Translations under genes and position numbers: made by a program
Part shown: positions 30,846-42,376 of the stretch, piece after piece
Numbering within the stretch: the first letter of the stretch is position 1
How the letters are laid out: every line of letters starts with the position of its first letter
The notes under the pieces: model-generated
Told to the model about the DNA's origin: nothing
The model's database searches: none
Seen by the model: only the letters and a program-made list of their open reading frames with translations
Source: Symbiodinium kawagutii
Taxonomy: Eukaryota; Sar; Dinophyceae; Suessiales; Symbiodiniaceae
Reading direction: 5' to 3'
Assembly: GCA_009767595.1 (NCBI GenBank)
Contig: VSDK01026071.1
Span: 4,486-68,485 of the forward strand
Length of the DNA: 64,000 nucleotides

Positions 30846-31212
30846 GTTTACAGAAGCCCATCTACCATTTTTTGTTCAAGCATCTGGAGAACAAAAATCA
30901 CAGAAGCCCATCTCCATGTTCCAGAAGCCCATCATCCTCACAGTGGAAATTGAACATCTGGAGTTCCCATGGGCACCCCAAGTTGTGATCATCGAGGGCA
31001 CCTGCAATGGACACAGCCACCGGATTCAGCCGTCAGACCCATTTCCGATTGCATGGACGACTCATTGGACGACTTGTTCCCAAGGACCTGCGGGAAAACC
31101 GAGTTCTGAAGACTTCCCCTGGAGATGACAGTCACGTGTTGCTTCACAAATGACCATCAACCTTCGTGAATCAACATGAAGTACAAGGAACCTTCACCAT
31201 TCTTCTGTGATC

Positions 31213-31320
31213 GAAATAGGGGTTCTTAAAATAGTGGCACCCCAAAATAATCCTTTATATTAATCATTGATGGTACTAAACCAACTGTTTTTTGGAGTCC
31301 CCTACGGCTTGAGAAGCCCC
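31213..31320. mobile_element. Family A inverted-repeat element
   Basis: GGGGTTCTTAAAATAGTGGC at the left, GGAGTCCCCTACGGCTTGAG at the right with CCCC-blocks inside, and interior TTATATTAATCATTGATGG. Abuts the minus exon at 31327. Confidence 0.8.
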
Positions 31321-31326
31321 CGGTGC

Positions 31327-31530
31327 CCTTCGTAAACTGCAGCCAGGGTGCTGTTCCATCCTTGTTGCAATCAATGCCTTCGAGCAATTTCACAGGTCCA
31401 CTCTGGCAAGAAAGTAGCTTTAGACTTTGGCCAAGCCCCAGACATGCTAACAGTGGTTGGATGATGAAATTGACATGGAAACCAATGGTTGCAACATCTG
31501 AAACATCATGAAACTGCCCAAACATGGGCA
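31327..31530 (-). CDS. Exon abutting a family A element
   Basis: Minus frame DVATIGFHVNFIIQPLLACL, GLGQSLKLLSCQSGPVKLLE, then GIDCNKDGTAPWLQFTK. It ends within 7 bases of the element; the nearest usable donor is GC (CGAAGG|GCACC). D-C-N-K-D-G-T resembles part of an EF-hand loop, but the flanking helices do not fit. Unknown. Confidence 0.55.
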
Positions 31531-31539
31531 TGGCCGCTG

Positions 31540-31748
31540 AGGAACCAGATACATGGCATCAGGGAGTAATGCTTGGTCAATAGCTGTAGTTCGTGTTGCA
31601 GTCCCGGGGCACCAGGAAAGTTCGTGAACCACAACACATTACCCAACAACAGTCACAACCACCAGCTGGTGGTCTCTGGTTTTCATAAGGCTTAATAATG
31701 GAAAAACATGGTGATAAACAGTGGTTGACAACAAGGACAACAACAACC

Positions 31749-31802
<54 letters not shown>

Positions 31803-32965
31803 TGACTAGCTGGTGTAGAACATGGGTTCTTCAGGACATGAGTTGTTTGCAGTAGAGACAAACCAAAGGTCGGCACCAGCGCTTGACAAACCTCGCCATG
31901 CAAGGCACTGTTGGACTCTTCTGAACTCCATCCCAGGTAAGCACAAAGAAACTTGAACTCCTGGGGCAGAGGTGATGATCACAACCTATGCCTTGGTACT
32001 CGCATTTGTTGTGCACGCGTTGATTTACACACAAACAAACCGTTTGCCGTCGACTGTCTCCTGATGCTCAAGGACTCCAGAACCATCTTTGTCGAAGTGG
32101 TTGAAAGCTGCTGCAATCCTCACGAGGCTTCTTGAGCAGGGGTGTTTCACCTGCTGAAACCATGCTGTTGGTGTTGGTTATCATATAATACACAGACCAT
32201 GTTACATGATCTTTATGTATCCAATACTTGGAGTTGTTGGTAACTCATGTTGTTCGATATGACCATCACATTCACAAATTGGGACAAATGGATGAATACA
32301 TGCTGCCAATATTGCACGATGGATCAAATTCCTACCCCAAGAGAAAACTACGTTAAGCAGGTCAAGCATCAACCAAAAGGAAGCAACTTATGATGACTTC
32401 TTCTGTAGATGCTATTTCCAGAAAAAAGGGCTGAAGGCCCCTGCCAGATGTGGCAGGAAACGCTTCCGCAAGTGCCAGGTGGAGGGGGAGACAAACAGGA
32501 GCCCAAAAGAGCACCTACAGAATTGGAATCTGCCGATCAGTGCATGTGTTCAAAATCAAAAACACATATCTATGTGGCTATGGGTCAATATTAACCATCA
32601 ATATTAAGCAACCATAGTAGGGAAAACCATAATAGGGGTTTTGACCCATAGCCAGTTAGATCCATAGGTATCATATGAAGGATATCGCTTACGAAAGGGG
32701 CAAAACTGGTGGACACCCAGAGGGACTAAGTGTTAATTGATCAATAGGAGACATATGTCCCTGTATGATCCGGTATGCACTGCAGGATTCTGCACACTGA
32801 AGGCTTCCAATCATCCAAAACATGCCAGGAAATCCTCACTGCCTAACCAGGATGAGGGCATTACTCCAGGCCTTTCACCCTTGCTCAAACGTTGATGATC
32901 CCAGAACCGGCTCAAGGGCTTCAGCAGCGACCCTTCTCCTTGGTCCCTGGAGCCCAGCATTGGCC
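31540..32965. other. (AAC)n tract, family B element, AT-rich DNA
   Basis: (AAC)n at 31731-31802; family B element at about 32577-32655 (GGCTATGGGTCAATATTAA...TTTTGACCCATAGCC). A basic open stretch at 32408-32590 (FQKKGLKAPARCGRKRFRKC) could be an exon but has two competing frames. Confidence 0.5.
31731..31802. repeat. (AAC)n microsatellite
   Basis: About 24 units; on the minus strand it translates as poly-Val or poly-Cys, an artefact. Confidence 0.95.
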
Positions 32966-32972
32966 TGCCCAA

Positions 32973-33081
32973 TCACTGAGTCTGGTCGGTCCTCTTCTCA
33001 TCCTCTATGATGGTGCTGTTGATTCGCTCGACCAAAATTGCGGTTTCCTCGCTGCAGCACATGTGTTCCGGCGCGTTTGCC
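32973..33081 (-). CDS. Possible exon
   Basis: ANAPEHMCCSEETAILVERI, then NSTIIEDEKRTDQTQ to a stop. Two other frames are open over the same GC-rich bases, so strand and frame are provisional. Confidence 0.4.
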
Positions 33082-33173
33082 CCCAGGTTGAACCCCTACC
33101 CGTTCCCTTTTCACTCAACACCACACCCAAAGAGATGTAAACTCATGCATCTGCAGTCCCCTTTGCCATACAA

Positions 33174-33446
33174 ATGGAAGGGCTGGCGTCATTTTTCACT
33201 GCGCCGTCAACATCTTGCTGCCATCAACACCGAGCTGGGCCTCTCAGATCCCACGGACAGGCCTCGTACTTCTTGTCCGCAAAGGATTGGTTGCACAGTT
33301 CCACCTATGGTTTCAGAAGGACTCACGCAGGTTCAAACATGTTCTCTCTGAACATCCCCTATGCCCTACTCAAGCCACTCATGGAATGCTCCGGCTACTC
33401 GGAGATAAAAAAGCGATACGCGCAAAACCCCAGTGCTTGTTCCTGA
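33174..33446 (+). CDS. Possible terminal exon
   Basis: The plus frame ends NIPYALLKPLMECSGYSEIK KRYAQ before a stop at 33446; the last 40 residues are the convincing part. Confidence 0.35.
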   Translation: MEGLASFFTAPSTSCCHQHRAGPLRSHGQASYFLSAKDWLHSSTYGFRRTHAGSNMFSLNIPYALLKPLMECSGYSEIKKRYAQNPSACS

Positions 33447-33699
33447 GAATTCAACAAATAAATCCCACACAGGGCTCACTGCTTTCTTGATAAAACTGTG
33501 ATCACTTGCCAGCAATGCCACAACCCTAAAAAATGGACATTAGCCCTACACATAAAAGTTCGTCGTGGCACAACTTTATTCGTGGGCACCAAAACATAGT
33601 GGTCAATAACGGTCATTTCTGATTAAAGTATCAATTCTCACACTACTCTGAGAATGAATCCCACCAGTGTTGCTTCTTGTTGGCCAACCACCACATGGC

Positions 33700-33870
33700 A
33701 CCCATCATATCACAACAATTCACCAACCATCATTCACCAATCATTCACCAATCATTCACCAACCATCTACCAGGCATCTACCCATCCTGCACCAACCATT
33801 CACCAACCATCTACCAACCATCTACCCATCATGCACCAACCATTCACCCACCAGTCATCAAACCCTTCTC
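33700..33870. repeat. CACCAACCATT minisatellite
   Basis: About 14 degenerate 10-12 base units; open in three plus frames (NHSP, IHQ, TNH repeats) only because of the repeat. Confidence 0.85.
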
Positions 33871-33879
33871 CCCAACCGT

Positions 33880-35230
33880 TGGGTCACCCTTGGCCTGTTC
33901 CCCAAATCGGCTTTTGGGCTCCGCACGAAGGCACACAGGGGATGCCCCGTGGAGGAATCCGCCAGGTATGGCCGGGTCTTCAAGAGCTCCTAATGCCACG
34001 CCACAGGAGCGCGGGGGGCTGATATGGTTATATATATATATATATACATATACATATTCATATGCATATACACATATATATATATATATATATATGGGTA
34101 TATAGCAACAGCTGGTTAGATATGGTTAGCATAAGGATGGTTAAATGAGCTGATTAAAGATGATAATAGGTTATTAACCAACTGGTTAAGCAACTGATAT
34201 GATTAAGGACGATTGATAAGTTGGTTGAAAAGCTGGCTACTCACATGGTGAAGCTGGTGATGATGATAGGATGGCTAATAAGCTGGCTAAGGATGGTTAA
34301 ATGAGCTGTTTCAGGATGGCTAATAATAAGGACAATAGGTATAATAAGACTGGAGTAAGCAAACTCAAAAAGGTAGATGGAAGCTAATAATCACTAATGA
34401 TCACTGAACAGGTTGATATCATCCAATCATGTACAAGCCTTTTTCGGAACGAGGATTGAACCTGGCGTAAACCTGCGCAGGAACTTCCAATACTTTTCGA
34501 ATCGGTTGATAGCGTTGTAAAAAATTGGTGCATCATAACTTGTAGTCATCATGGGTGTAAGCGTCAGTATCCACAACCATTGATAAAGCCGTAAAACCAA
34601 CTGGGCATCAAATAGTGGCAGCTAAAACCAATGATGTAAGGCTAAAAGGATCAGTTGGGACCATAAGGCTTTAAACTTCTACGATAACATGCTACAACTA
34701 CAGCCAAGCACTTGGTGATAAGGCTAGAACCCATTCATGATGACATGGTAAAACCCTGGTTATCACTTGGTGATAGGCCAACAACCAATGATTGGTGATC
34801 ATTGTACAATCATTGGTGTGTGGTTAATTCTATAAGTAACCATCCTGTAGTAGGTAGAATATCAAACTAAACCATCTCCAAAGCTGGTAAATGATCTCGA
34901 TATTGAACATGGCGGGTATTCTATCTACCCCAACCCCACTGAGCCCACCCATAGCGGCTCAATATTGGACCCGCACTGCATTGGTTTTTTGGAATACCGA
35001 CACTTTTTTGTTGCTACACCACTTCCACATCCAGAGCCATGTGGCTGTGGGTCAAAACCTTGTACCCTAGATTTCCCTATCATTAACTTTTGTTTTTCCT
35101 ATTAGTGTTGGTTATGATCCCCCATTATGGGTGGTTAATACTGACCCATAGCCATGTGTTGTTGATAATTCTACCATTTTCCCTTGCCATCTCAGCAGCA
35201 AGGCATGGATTTCCCCCGCACGGTCATGGA
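33880..35230. other. (TA)n and AT-rich DNA
   Basis: (TA)-rich tract 34023-34103, then TAATAAGCTGGTTA-type degenerate repeats, and a family B element at about 35041-35152 (GGCTGTGGGTCAAAACC...ACTGACCCATAGCC). No gene seen. Confidence 0.6.
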
Positions 35231-35235
35231 GCTTA

Positions 35236-35502
35236 CTAACACTGTGAAGCTTCGCCAGTGGGCAGCCTGTTTTCCGGACTTTCCACGACCGAAATTGGCG
35301 CAAAACACCATTTCAGATCGGGATAATAAGCCACCAATTCGGTTTGGGGGAACTTCTGCACCATTAGCCTTCGGCAGATTGCGTCCAAGAATTGGGTGCC
35401 GCTCTCAGAAGTAAGCTGAGTTCTCTGGACAAAATGACTCAACGTTGCGAAATGGCGGGTTGCCCGCCATCTGTTGTTGTGCCGCGAACTGATCACCCCC
35501 AT
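35236..35502 (-). CDS. 88-codon ORF, unknown
   Basis: ATG at 35502. HFATLSHFVQRTQLTSESGT, QFLDAICRRLMVQKFPQTEL, VAYYPDLKWCFAPISVVESP to a stop at 35236. Coherent amphipathic composition. Could be a complete small protein or a terminal exon. No family recognised. Confidence 0.55.
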   Translation of the reverse strand: MGVISSRHNNRWRATRHFATLSHFVQRTQLTSESGTQFLDAICRRLMVQKFPQTELVAYYPDLKWCFAPISVVESPENRLPTGEASQC

Positions 35503-36089
35503 CTATGTCTAAATGGTAGTAGCCTCCACAGCTACTACCCAAAGGTACATGGGCAGTTTTTGTGCTACGAAACTGCAATCTTTATTGTTGCTGGAAAAAT
35601 CTACAGAGACCCTGGTCACAAGCATCAACTGTGGGATTTTTCCACCAAACATTGACAACCAGCATGACCAACCATTGCTGCCCATTGATTACTAGGCTTT
35701 ACCTTGGCGACCCGCCAGCATCTCCTGGAAAGTGTTCCAAGATTTTGCTGCATCTTCAGGCATCGACCTCAGATGCTGTTTGGTCGATGGTTGCTTCGCG
35801 GTTGCTTGACAGTTGTTCGATGGTCGGCTGATGCTGGGTTGATGCTTGCTTAAGGGTTGGTCAATGGTCCAGTTGATGTTGGTCAATGATTGGTAGTGCT
35901 GAAGAATAACCAACGAAATCACAGCGGTGTCAGCAAGAATCATAGTGATAGACGGCAGTGATGGAGCCAACGAAATGATGTAACTGGAAAGGAACAATGA
36001 CCATGATACTGAGTGTTGGTTAAATGAAGTCCCAGCTATGTAACAAATGGATTCATCGTCAACCATATACGTATATACAATTGACAAAG

Positions 36090-36266
36090 GTTGGATTTCC
36101 GTGGTTCAGAAATCAGTCTTGCGGCGAATACCCAACTTTTGCCTGTCAAATGTTGGGATTCCAAGCAGGATCAGCCACTCTGAAGAGAAGTAATGATTCG
36201 TGCAAGCAAATGCGCACCGTCACAAGCTACCAACAATATGGATCGACCGATCACTTCGATTGTTAA
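36090..36266 (+). CDS. Possible SRCR-like exon
   Basis: Plus frame NQSCGEYPTFACQMLGFQAG then SATLKRSNDSC. A-C-x-x-L-G-F-x-x-G-S resembles the central motif of scavenger-receptor Cys-rich domains (extracellular). Another plus frame (WISVVQKSVLRRIPNFCLSN) is also open, so this is tentative. Confidence 0.35.
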   Translation, partial: VGFPWFRNQSCGEYPTFACQMLGFQAGSATLKRSNDSCKQMRTVTSYQQYGSTDHFDC

Positions 36267-36605
36267 CCATCATAGTAGCCATGATTAATCACTATCAACT
36301 ACATAACTCATGAACCATCATGAATCACTAGTCACCATCATCGATCACTAGTCATTTAGCTTTGGGTCAAAAACCTGTACCCCTGGTTGCCAATCATTAA
36401 CCATTGTTTTCCCTATGGCTTTGTTGCTTATCATCCTCTATTATTGGCTTCTTAATATTGACTCATAGCCATATTGTTGATATATCCACTACTATTGTTA
36501 GTTATCATCCCCTATTAAACCATTATAACCAGTTAGCTAACCATTGGTTGGTTGTTTAATATTGACTCATAGTCACTTCATTGACGGTCTTCGTTGTTGT
36601 TCCAG

Positions 36606-36727
36606 TCCTCCAAGGTTTCGCGAACCCTGCTGTCCCAGCAGCCCTGCTGTCGCGGCTGGAGGCGCTGACGCTGCCTGGAAGAAAGCGCAAAATCAAAAGA
36701 CTGGCGTCCGTGGGGGATTTGACAAAG
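36606..36727 (+). CDS. GC-rich exon after a family B element
   Basis: Acceptor TTGTTCCAG|TC at 36605, then LQGFANPAVPAALLSRLEAL and TLPGRKRKIKRLASVGDLTK. G/C third positions throughout. The 3' edge (AAAG|GA) would need a GA donor or lies further on. A family B element and a second copy of its right end lie immediately upstream. Confidence 0.6.
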
Positions 36728-36729
36728 GA

Positions 36730-38590
36730 ATGTAATATTGATCTATATTAGTTTAACTAATGTTAATTAATTAATGTATAAATGGATATATCCATATTGA
36801 CAAAGGAATGTATGAACGGATATACTCAATTAGAGACCATACTGGATATATCACCATTTAGATCCATAAGATCCATGTATGATATGGATCAGTAAATGTA
36901 ATTAGAGACCATTAGATCCATGTTGGTCCATTAGATCAGTCTTGACCGATATTGATCCATACAAACCCATATTAGTCCGTATTGACCTGTATGAATCCTT
37001 TTTTTTGCCCATACTCATTCAAACGCGAATTCATACTAATTCCCTATTGACAGACAGACCATGATTTGATGCTGAATCACCAGCCATATGCGGGGTGTCC
37101 CCTTGACAGCCGTATCTCCCTGCGACTTGCTTAGCAGGGTCGTTACGCTGCCAAAGATGTCAACATGTTGGCTGCAAGAGCTGGTGGCTATATCCAAATG
37201 TTCGTGTTCGGATCACCAACAACGATCCTGGTTTTTTGGCATCGCTCAACGTTGGCACTTGCTGCGAAAACGCAGAGTTTAACGATTGGTCGTTCCTGCA
37301 GATGCTCCAGTCCAGTTTCAACCAGCATATAATGAAATCTATGACTGAGCACCAATATCAACCCCACTTGATAACCCCAGTTGCTAACATAAATCAAGCT
37401 TGCTGCTAGCAGTTCGCTGTGGTTGAACCCCAAATATCAACCATAGAGAAGCTTGTTGCTTACCAGTTACTTTGGGGTTACTCATGGGCTCAAAACCCCC
37501 GGCATGGCGCGGCTACAGCCCACCTTGGCCGCGGCCTCAGCCTTGCTTGCCTCGGCCTGTGAGTTGACCATGACCAACCACTATGAGGCATCATGAATCA
37601 AACACGGTCATTGGTCAACGTAAGCCATGTGTTGGTTGATTAAGTATGATTGGTTGATCAATTAATCATCTTCTTATGGTTAATCATATAACTATGGCTG
37701 GTTAATTGACTATGGTTGGTTGAATCAACTATGGTTGGTGGATTCACTATGGCTGGCTAATTGCCTATGGTTGGCTGATTAACTATGGTTGGTTTCATCA
37801 ACTACGGTTGGTGAATTAACTATGGCTGGTTTAGGCAAGTATGGTTGGGCATTCGTAAACATAGTAAAGCCAGTGATTAACCAACCACAGTAAAGCCATG
37901 ATGAACTATAGACTATATAGTTAACGATTCAACAATGACCATGACCAACCACCTTTTCTTTCCCTCCACGCTTCTGAGTCAGAAGCACGCCAAAACATGA
38001 CCAACCACCATTAGTAAACATTAGTCCAATATGTTTAATCAACCATCGATGTCAACAACAATTAACTAAACATGATGAATCACAAATAACCATTATGACA
38101 ATTGTGCGAGCATGACATAATGAATCATCCTTGACCGTTTGTCAACCGCCAATGAACAGCTAATCAATCGGCATTAGTCATTTGTTAACCAGTATGAGGC
38201 ATTCATTGAACCCTCATCATGTATCATTGAGGGGTACCAACCATCACTATACAGTCGTCACTCACGGATATCTATATATACTCAAAATTTCCCAACCATT
38301 CACTCTTTATAAATATGATTGACCAGACTTTAGCCGTCCTTGCATGAGCATTGCTAACAATTCCAGGCCACTAGTGAACCAAAACGATCAGCTGCTTATG
38401 GCGTCTCATAGTTAATACTCCTTATATCTCCTTATATAATGACTAGTAAAACTCATTCACCACAAAATGATTTGAGTCTATTCCAGGAGTTCGGGTCAGA
38501 AATGTCAAACGAATCGTCATTTGAGGAGGCTGTGGGAGTACACCACTCCTATGAAATTTGATGAAACTAGTCAATGCCCGCCAGTAGCTG
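36730..38590. other. AT-rich DNA with TGGTTG repeats
   Basis: GGATATATCCATATTGACAA-like repeats (36740-36990) and (ACTATGGTTGGTTGATTA)n degenerate units (37640-37860). Short ORFs at 37088-37433 are not convincing. No gene seen. Confidence 0.55.
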
Positions 38591-38595
38591 TCGGC

Positions 38596-39179
38596 TCAAG
38601 ATTTGTAGTCTCGCCTTTGAAATGAAGGGCCCAAGTAATACCCAAAAAGCAGTGTCAAGAGAGCAAGGGAAATCGTGGCAAAAAATGATCTTCTCCTTTC
38701 ACTGGTGAAGAAAATCCTGACCACGGCGGATACAATGAAGGCCTTTGATGCGGAATGAGATGTTATCACTACGAACTGCTTGAGGGAGTCAAGTAGCTGA
38801 AATCGTCGTATTCCGCCCACTCAGCCACACGTCCCCTCAGTCTGGAAACGGATAGGACGGGTATATTGGTTCCGTTCTCTCAACGCTTTTTCGAAATCCC
38901 CCAAAATAATCCCTTACAAGAAAACGATGATGACCTGATGGGGACCAGGCCGCATTATTCTGGGACCCAAAAGCATCCCATAACCATCTTCGACAGACTG
39001 CGATCCACAACCAGTTGTCGGGTAATCCTCTGCTTGGGAAACTGCTGGCAGCCCACCTTTACCACAGGCTGCATGATTCGCATATGATCCTCTGAAAAGA
39101 GCCATTCCAAGAAGTACGCAAAGGTGGTCTCCTCAGCCGGCTGCTTGGCGCACCAGCAGCACGTCATGCAGGTCGTCTG
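38596..39179 (-). CDS. Two exons of a membrane-anchored protein
   Basis: Exon 38967-39179 (acceptor TTTGAAG|CAG) reads QTTCMTCCWCAKQPAEETTF, AYFLEWLFSEDHMRIMQPVV, KVGCQQFPKQRITRQLVVDR and ends TTTTGG|GTCCC. Exon 38596-38796 (acceptor GATTTCAG|CTA) reads LLDSLKQFVVITSHSASKAF, then VVRIFFTSERRRSFF and a C-terminal hydrophobic segment ISLALLTLLFGYYLG. Both splice edges are phase 0. The intron contains a degenerate family A element (about 38870-38985) whose TTGGGTCCC block supplies the donor. Cys-rich start and C-terminal anchor; family unknown. Confidence 0.55.
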
Positions 39180-39729
39180 CTTCAAAGGTTACCCTGGGCT
39201 CACTAGCCCCAAGTGGTACCCCTAGGAAGTAACCAACTCCCGACGTCATGTTTTACTGAGCACTTTCAAGGCTCCCGGACATGATCAATGGCTGATCCCT
39301 CTCGTTGAGTCCCTATGACGATGCCTCATTAGTTATCACCTCCCCACGCTACCTGGGTAACTTAAGTATGTCCGCCATGGCGGCCCGGCCGCAACGAAAA
39401 TCGGATCAAGTCAAGTGACTTTGGACCCACCTTTCTCCAACATATGCGCTGTGACCATGTCATCCACCTGACAGTGGACATGGGGTCAAGCTGTGGTTCT
39501 CTGCAACGAGGAGACTCTGGGGTGCATAACCCACTTTTGTGTTCCAGCTGTAGCAAGTTACCTGCTATTGACCTGTACCCCAACACAGAAGAACACCCTG
39601 CTATGTTCGGATCGCCCGAGTCTGACGGCTCTAAGATCATTTGCATGTCTCAGACTCAATTTTGGGGAACGGATGCACGAACAGCTGGGGAACCCCTCGC
39701 CACAAGTCGATGGCTGGTCCTTGATCCCG

Positions 39730-39920
39730 CTAAGTAACTGTATGGCTTTCAAGGCGGATGAACAGATGCCCCTGCCAGGTGTTTGGCCAGCGAAAGGCAT
39801 GGCATTCAGCGTGGAACCAGCCCTCTCCGCAGCTAAGCGGCATCGCAGCCATCTCATGCCCACATAGTGGTCGATTCATCTTGATGAATGTAGTTCTTGG
39901 CATTTTTTTCGATCCAGCAT
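39730..39920 (-). CDS. Cys/His-rich segment, possibly zinc-binding
   Basis: Minus frame NRPLCGHEMAAMPLSCGEGW then FHAECHAFRWPNTWQGHLF to a stop. C-x2-H ... C ... H-x3-C spacing could bind zinc. Two other frames are open here (plus: AKGMAFSVEPALSAAKRHRS), so the call is provisional. Confidence 0.4.
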
Positions 39921-39934
39921 TGTCACAAGCCACT

Positions 39935-40177
39935 TGGCTATGGGTCAAAACCCCTGGTTCCCCCATCATTAACCATTGTTTTCCCTATAGTTGTGTTGCT
40001 TATTATCCCCTATCATTGTTGGTTGGTTATCATCCCCTATTATTGTTGGTTAATATTGACCCACAGCCATATAGTTGGTATATATCCCCTGTTGGTGTTG
40101 GTTATCATCCCCTAGTATTAACCATTATAACCAGCTAGAAATCACCATTGGTTGGTTAACTGCTTGACCCATAGCCA
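39935..40177. mobile_element. Family B element, two copies overlapped
   Basis: GGCTATGGGTCAAAACCCC at the left; internal TTGACCCACAGCC; a final TTGACCCATAGCC. Repeated TTGGTTATCATCCCCTA units inside indicate a nested or tandem copy. Confidence 0.8.
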
Positions 40178-40447
40178 CCCAGGCGCCCTGGCCGTCGGCG
40201 AACCTGTGTGATGGCCAAGCTTGGCATGATCTGCCGCAGGACTAAGGCCAGCATGATGGGCGAGACTGGCTCGTCCATCCCTACCTGAGCTCGGCTTGTT
40301 GAGGCCCAAAAGAAATGGCTGAACCAATCATCAAATGGTTTTATAATGAATTTATAATGGATTTACCCAACCATCATCAAATTTAGTATTGGTTTGAATG
40401 GGTTTATAATGGATTGCAATTGCTAATCACAAGGGATTATTTGGTGG

Positions 40448-40553
40448 TTTCTTAAGCTAGTTTGGGGACCCAAAAGTGATGGTTCTTATTGCCCCTATAA
40501 GTGGCTAATATAGAGGATGATTTGGGGGCACCCCTATGAATTGAGAAACAGCC
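40448..40553. mobile_element. Family A inverted-repeat element
   Basis: GGTGGTTTCTTAAGCTAG left, CCTATGAATTGAGAAACAGCC right, with TTTGGGGACCC / GGGGGCACCCC inner blocks. Confidence 0.85.
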
Positions 40554-40640
40554 ATTTTAGTATATGAACTCCAAAAACCCATTGTTGAATGTTTTGGAGA
40601 TGCTTGATGGTTTACCACCATTGATCTGGACAGCCGCAGA

Positions 40641-40748
40641 TCAGAGACTTTCCCACGGCAAACTGCTGGAGACAGCAACGGGTTTTTCCCTGAAAGGTTG
40701 CGAGTCAAATTGAAAGCCAAACATCTCTGGCAACTTGCCATGAAAAAA
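40641..40748 (-). CDS. Possible exon
   Basis: Minus frame FHGKLPEMFGFQFDSQPFRE then KPVAVSSSLPWESL to a stop. The longer minus frame (40505-40774) runs into the family A element and is less convincing. Confidence 0.45.
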   Translation of the reverse strand, partial: FFHGKLPEMFGFQFDSQPFREKPVAVSSSLPWESL

Positions 40749-40829
40749 TCGCTTATAAATAGATTAATAGCCATCTAAGATAGGTTAAAACCATCCAGGA
40801 CTGACCTTTGCAGGGGGCAGTCCACCATC

Positions 40830-41054
40830 CTACCAGTTGGATGTTCTCGGGTGCCATGGATCTTCGGCTGAGCTGGACTTTCCTCCAAGGGTAGCTCGTT
40901 CGAAGTCCAGGAACTCCATCCTATGGGTGGCAGTAGCTGGAAACATCGGATGCTTCAAGTCATAGACCCCCCTCATGGATGACCAGCTGGTTTCTACCAC
41001 TGTTTTGGGGGGGTTGGTGCGTTCTATACTGGTCACTGGAAGCAGTGAAAACAA
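40830..41054 (-). CDS. Probable terminal exon
   Basis: TSIERTNPPKTVVETSWSSM, RGVYDLKHPMFPATATHRME, then FLDFERATLGGKSSSAEDPW to a stop at 40830. Unknown family. Confidence 0.5.
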   Translation of the reverse strand: MFSLLPVTSIERTNPPKTVVETSWSSMRGVYDLKHPMFPATATHRMEFLDFERATLGGKSSSAEDPWHPRTSNW

Positions 41055-41083
41055 TCATCTCTTTGAGTCTTGGGAGCCGGCCC

Positions 41084-41464
41084 TTACCCAATCTGCCCAT
41101 CTAAGACTCCGCGCTGTGCTATCATTGAAAGCTGCCTCGGCTGACTGGCCGAGTTGCAGACATCGCGACTTACAAAAAGATGGTTTGAGATAAAGACCTG
41201 AAGGGGGCATGCTGATGAACATTGCTTGTTATAAGGGCTTATGCTGGTTTGCATTACTACATTAGATGCCTCATCAGAGTAAAAATATCTTGAGACTGGT
41301 TCTATCTCAAGACCAGGTTTACGACCTAGTTGCGAGGTCGGACCAGCCATGAAGTCAAGTATGGCATCAGTCACTGACAGCAGTGAACAACTTTTGCAAA
41401 ACCTGCACTTTGCCACCATCAACCACTTCTTGATTGGAGCAGTACCTAGTTGGCCCATCAGCAT
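41084..41464 (-). CDS. 126-codon ORF, uncertain
   Basis: Contains WLMVAKCRFCKSCSLLSVTD and RKPGLEIEPVSRYFYSDEAS, with a stop at 41084. Plausible composition but no splice or family support. Confidence 0.35.
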   Translation of the reverse strand: MLMGQLGTAPIKKWLMVAKCRFCKSCSLLSVTDAILDFMAGPTSQLGRKPGLEIEPVSRYFYSDEASNVVMQTSISPYNKQCSSACPLQVFISNHLFVSRDVCNSASQPRQLSMIAQRGVLDGQIG

Positions 41465-41715
41465 GAGAGCTCCCGGCTACCACCTCACCTTTCCTTGGAA
41501 TCAGCTTCGAAAGCGCAGGCTCGTTCCAGTCAGTTGATCAAGACTATGATGAATGATGGCTCACTATGTTTCTTATTGACTTCTTGTTAATGGATGGTTC
41601 ATGGACATTCATCATGTTTCGTCCAAGATCGTTGGTCACTGATGTTTCATGGATCATGCGACTCCAGATTTGATGCTGATGGATCATGCAACTCATGATG
41701 CAACTCATGCTGCAC

Positions 41716-41902
41716 CTGCGACACCGCCGAGCTGCCGTGATCTTCGCTCTCTGCTCCGCCGTCGACATGGCGCCACGCCGTCGTGAAACCGTGGCGTTCG
41801 CACGGCGCGGGGTAGAGTGGACCACGCTCTGAGCCGTAGCTGACACCCGGGTGATCCCTGTGCTGAGCGGAGCTTTCGACCCAAGGCTTTCCCATGCGGC
41901 CC
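41716..41902 (-). CDS. GC-rich internal exon
   Basis: Acceptor ACCCCCAG|GGG and donor GTGTCGCAG|GTGCAGC. RMGKPWVESSAQHRDHPGVS, YGSERGPLYPAPCERHGFTT, then WRHVDGGAESEDHGSSAVSQ, nearly all codons ending in G/C. The longer overlapping minus ORF (41544-41990) is in another frame and reads into ATCATG repeats. Confidence 0.6.
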
Positions 41903-42150
41903 CTGGGGGTTCAGTCCTAAACTTTATCACTCGAAAGGGGCAATTCTTTTGTCCACAAGAAATGATGAGATGTTTTTTGAGACCAAGCAAATTGGGGGAT
42001 AGGTCTGAGCCCCGCAGTTTTGGAGGTCAGGAGGTCTTCAGGTCATGAACAAGCCCATGGCTTGTGTCATAACCAGCCGTGATTCTGCATTCTGCTGGTT
42101 TCCCATGATGAGCTGCAAGAAACCTCTACCAGGCTGTCGAACCTCCCTGT

Positions 42151-42290
42151 TCACGGCCTGATCACGATGGTCAACCAGGAGGGTTCCACTGCTTGCTGTG
42201 CCCTTTGGATCCCTTTGAGCTTCAGGATCAACTGAGAGAGCCTTCGACAGGTCATGTCTTCATCGGTCAAGCATACATGATGCCACGAAT
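42151..42290 (-). CDS. Possible terminal exon
   Basis: DEDMTCRRLSQLILKLKGIQ then RAQQAVEPSWLTIVIRP to a stop; basic helix-like. Upstream the frame enters the TGTGCGCGCA repeat and is not coding. Confidence 0.45.
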
Positions 42291-42339
42291 TGATACCCAT
42301 CATATACGATGCTCTTGACTGATGTTCAGGTTGTACATA

Positions 42340-42376
42340 TGTGTGCGCGCATGTGTGCGCGCATGTGTGCGCGCAA
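42340..42376. repeat. ATGTGTGCGCGC tandem repeat
   Basis: Three 12-base units of strictly alternating purine and pyrimidine, a classical Z-DNA-prone sequence. Confidence 0.9.

Noticed and set aside
33654..34105. Three overlapping plus ORFs with NHSP / IHQ repeats
   Set aside because: Products of the CACCAACCATT minisatellite and (TA)n; all three frames are open for the same reason.
38588..38606. GGCTCAAG resembling the spliced-leader end
   Set aside because: Only 8 bases match, it lacks the preceding TTT, and it lies at the 3' end of a gene on the opposite strand.
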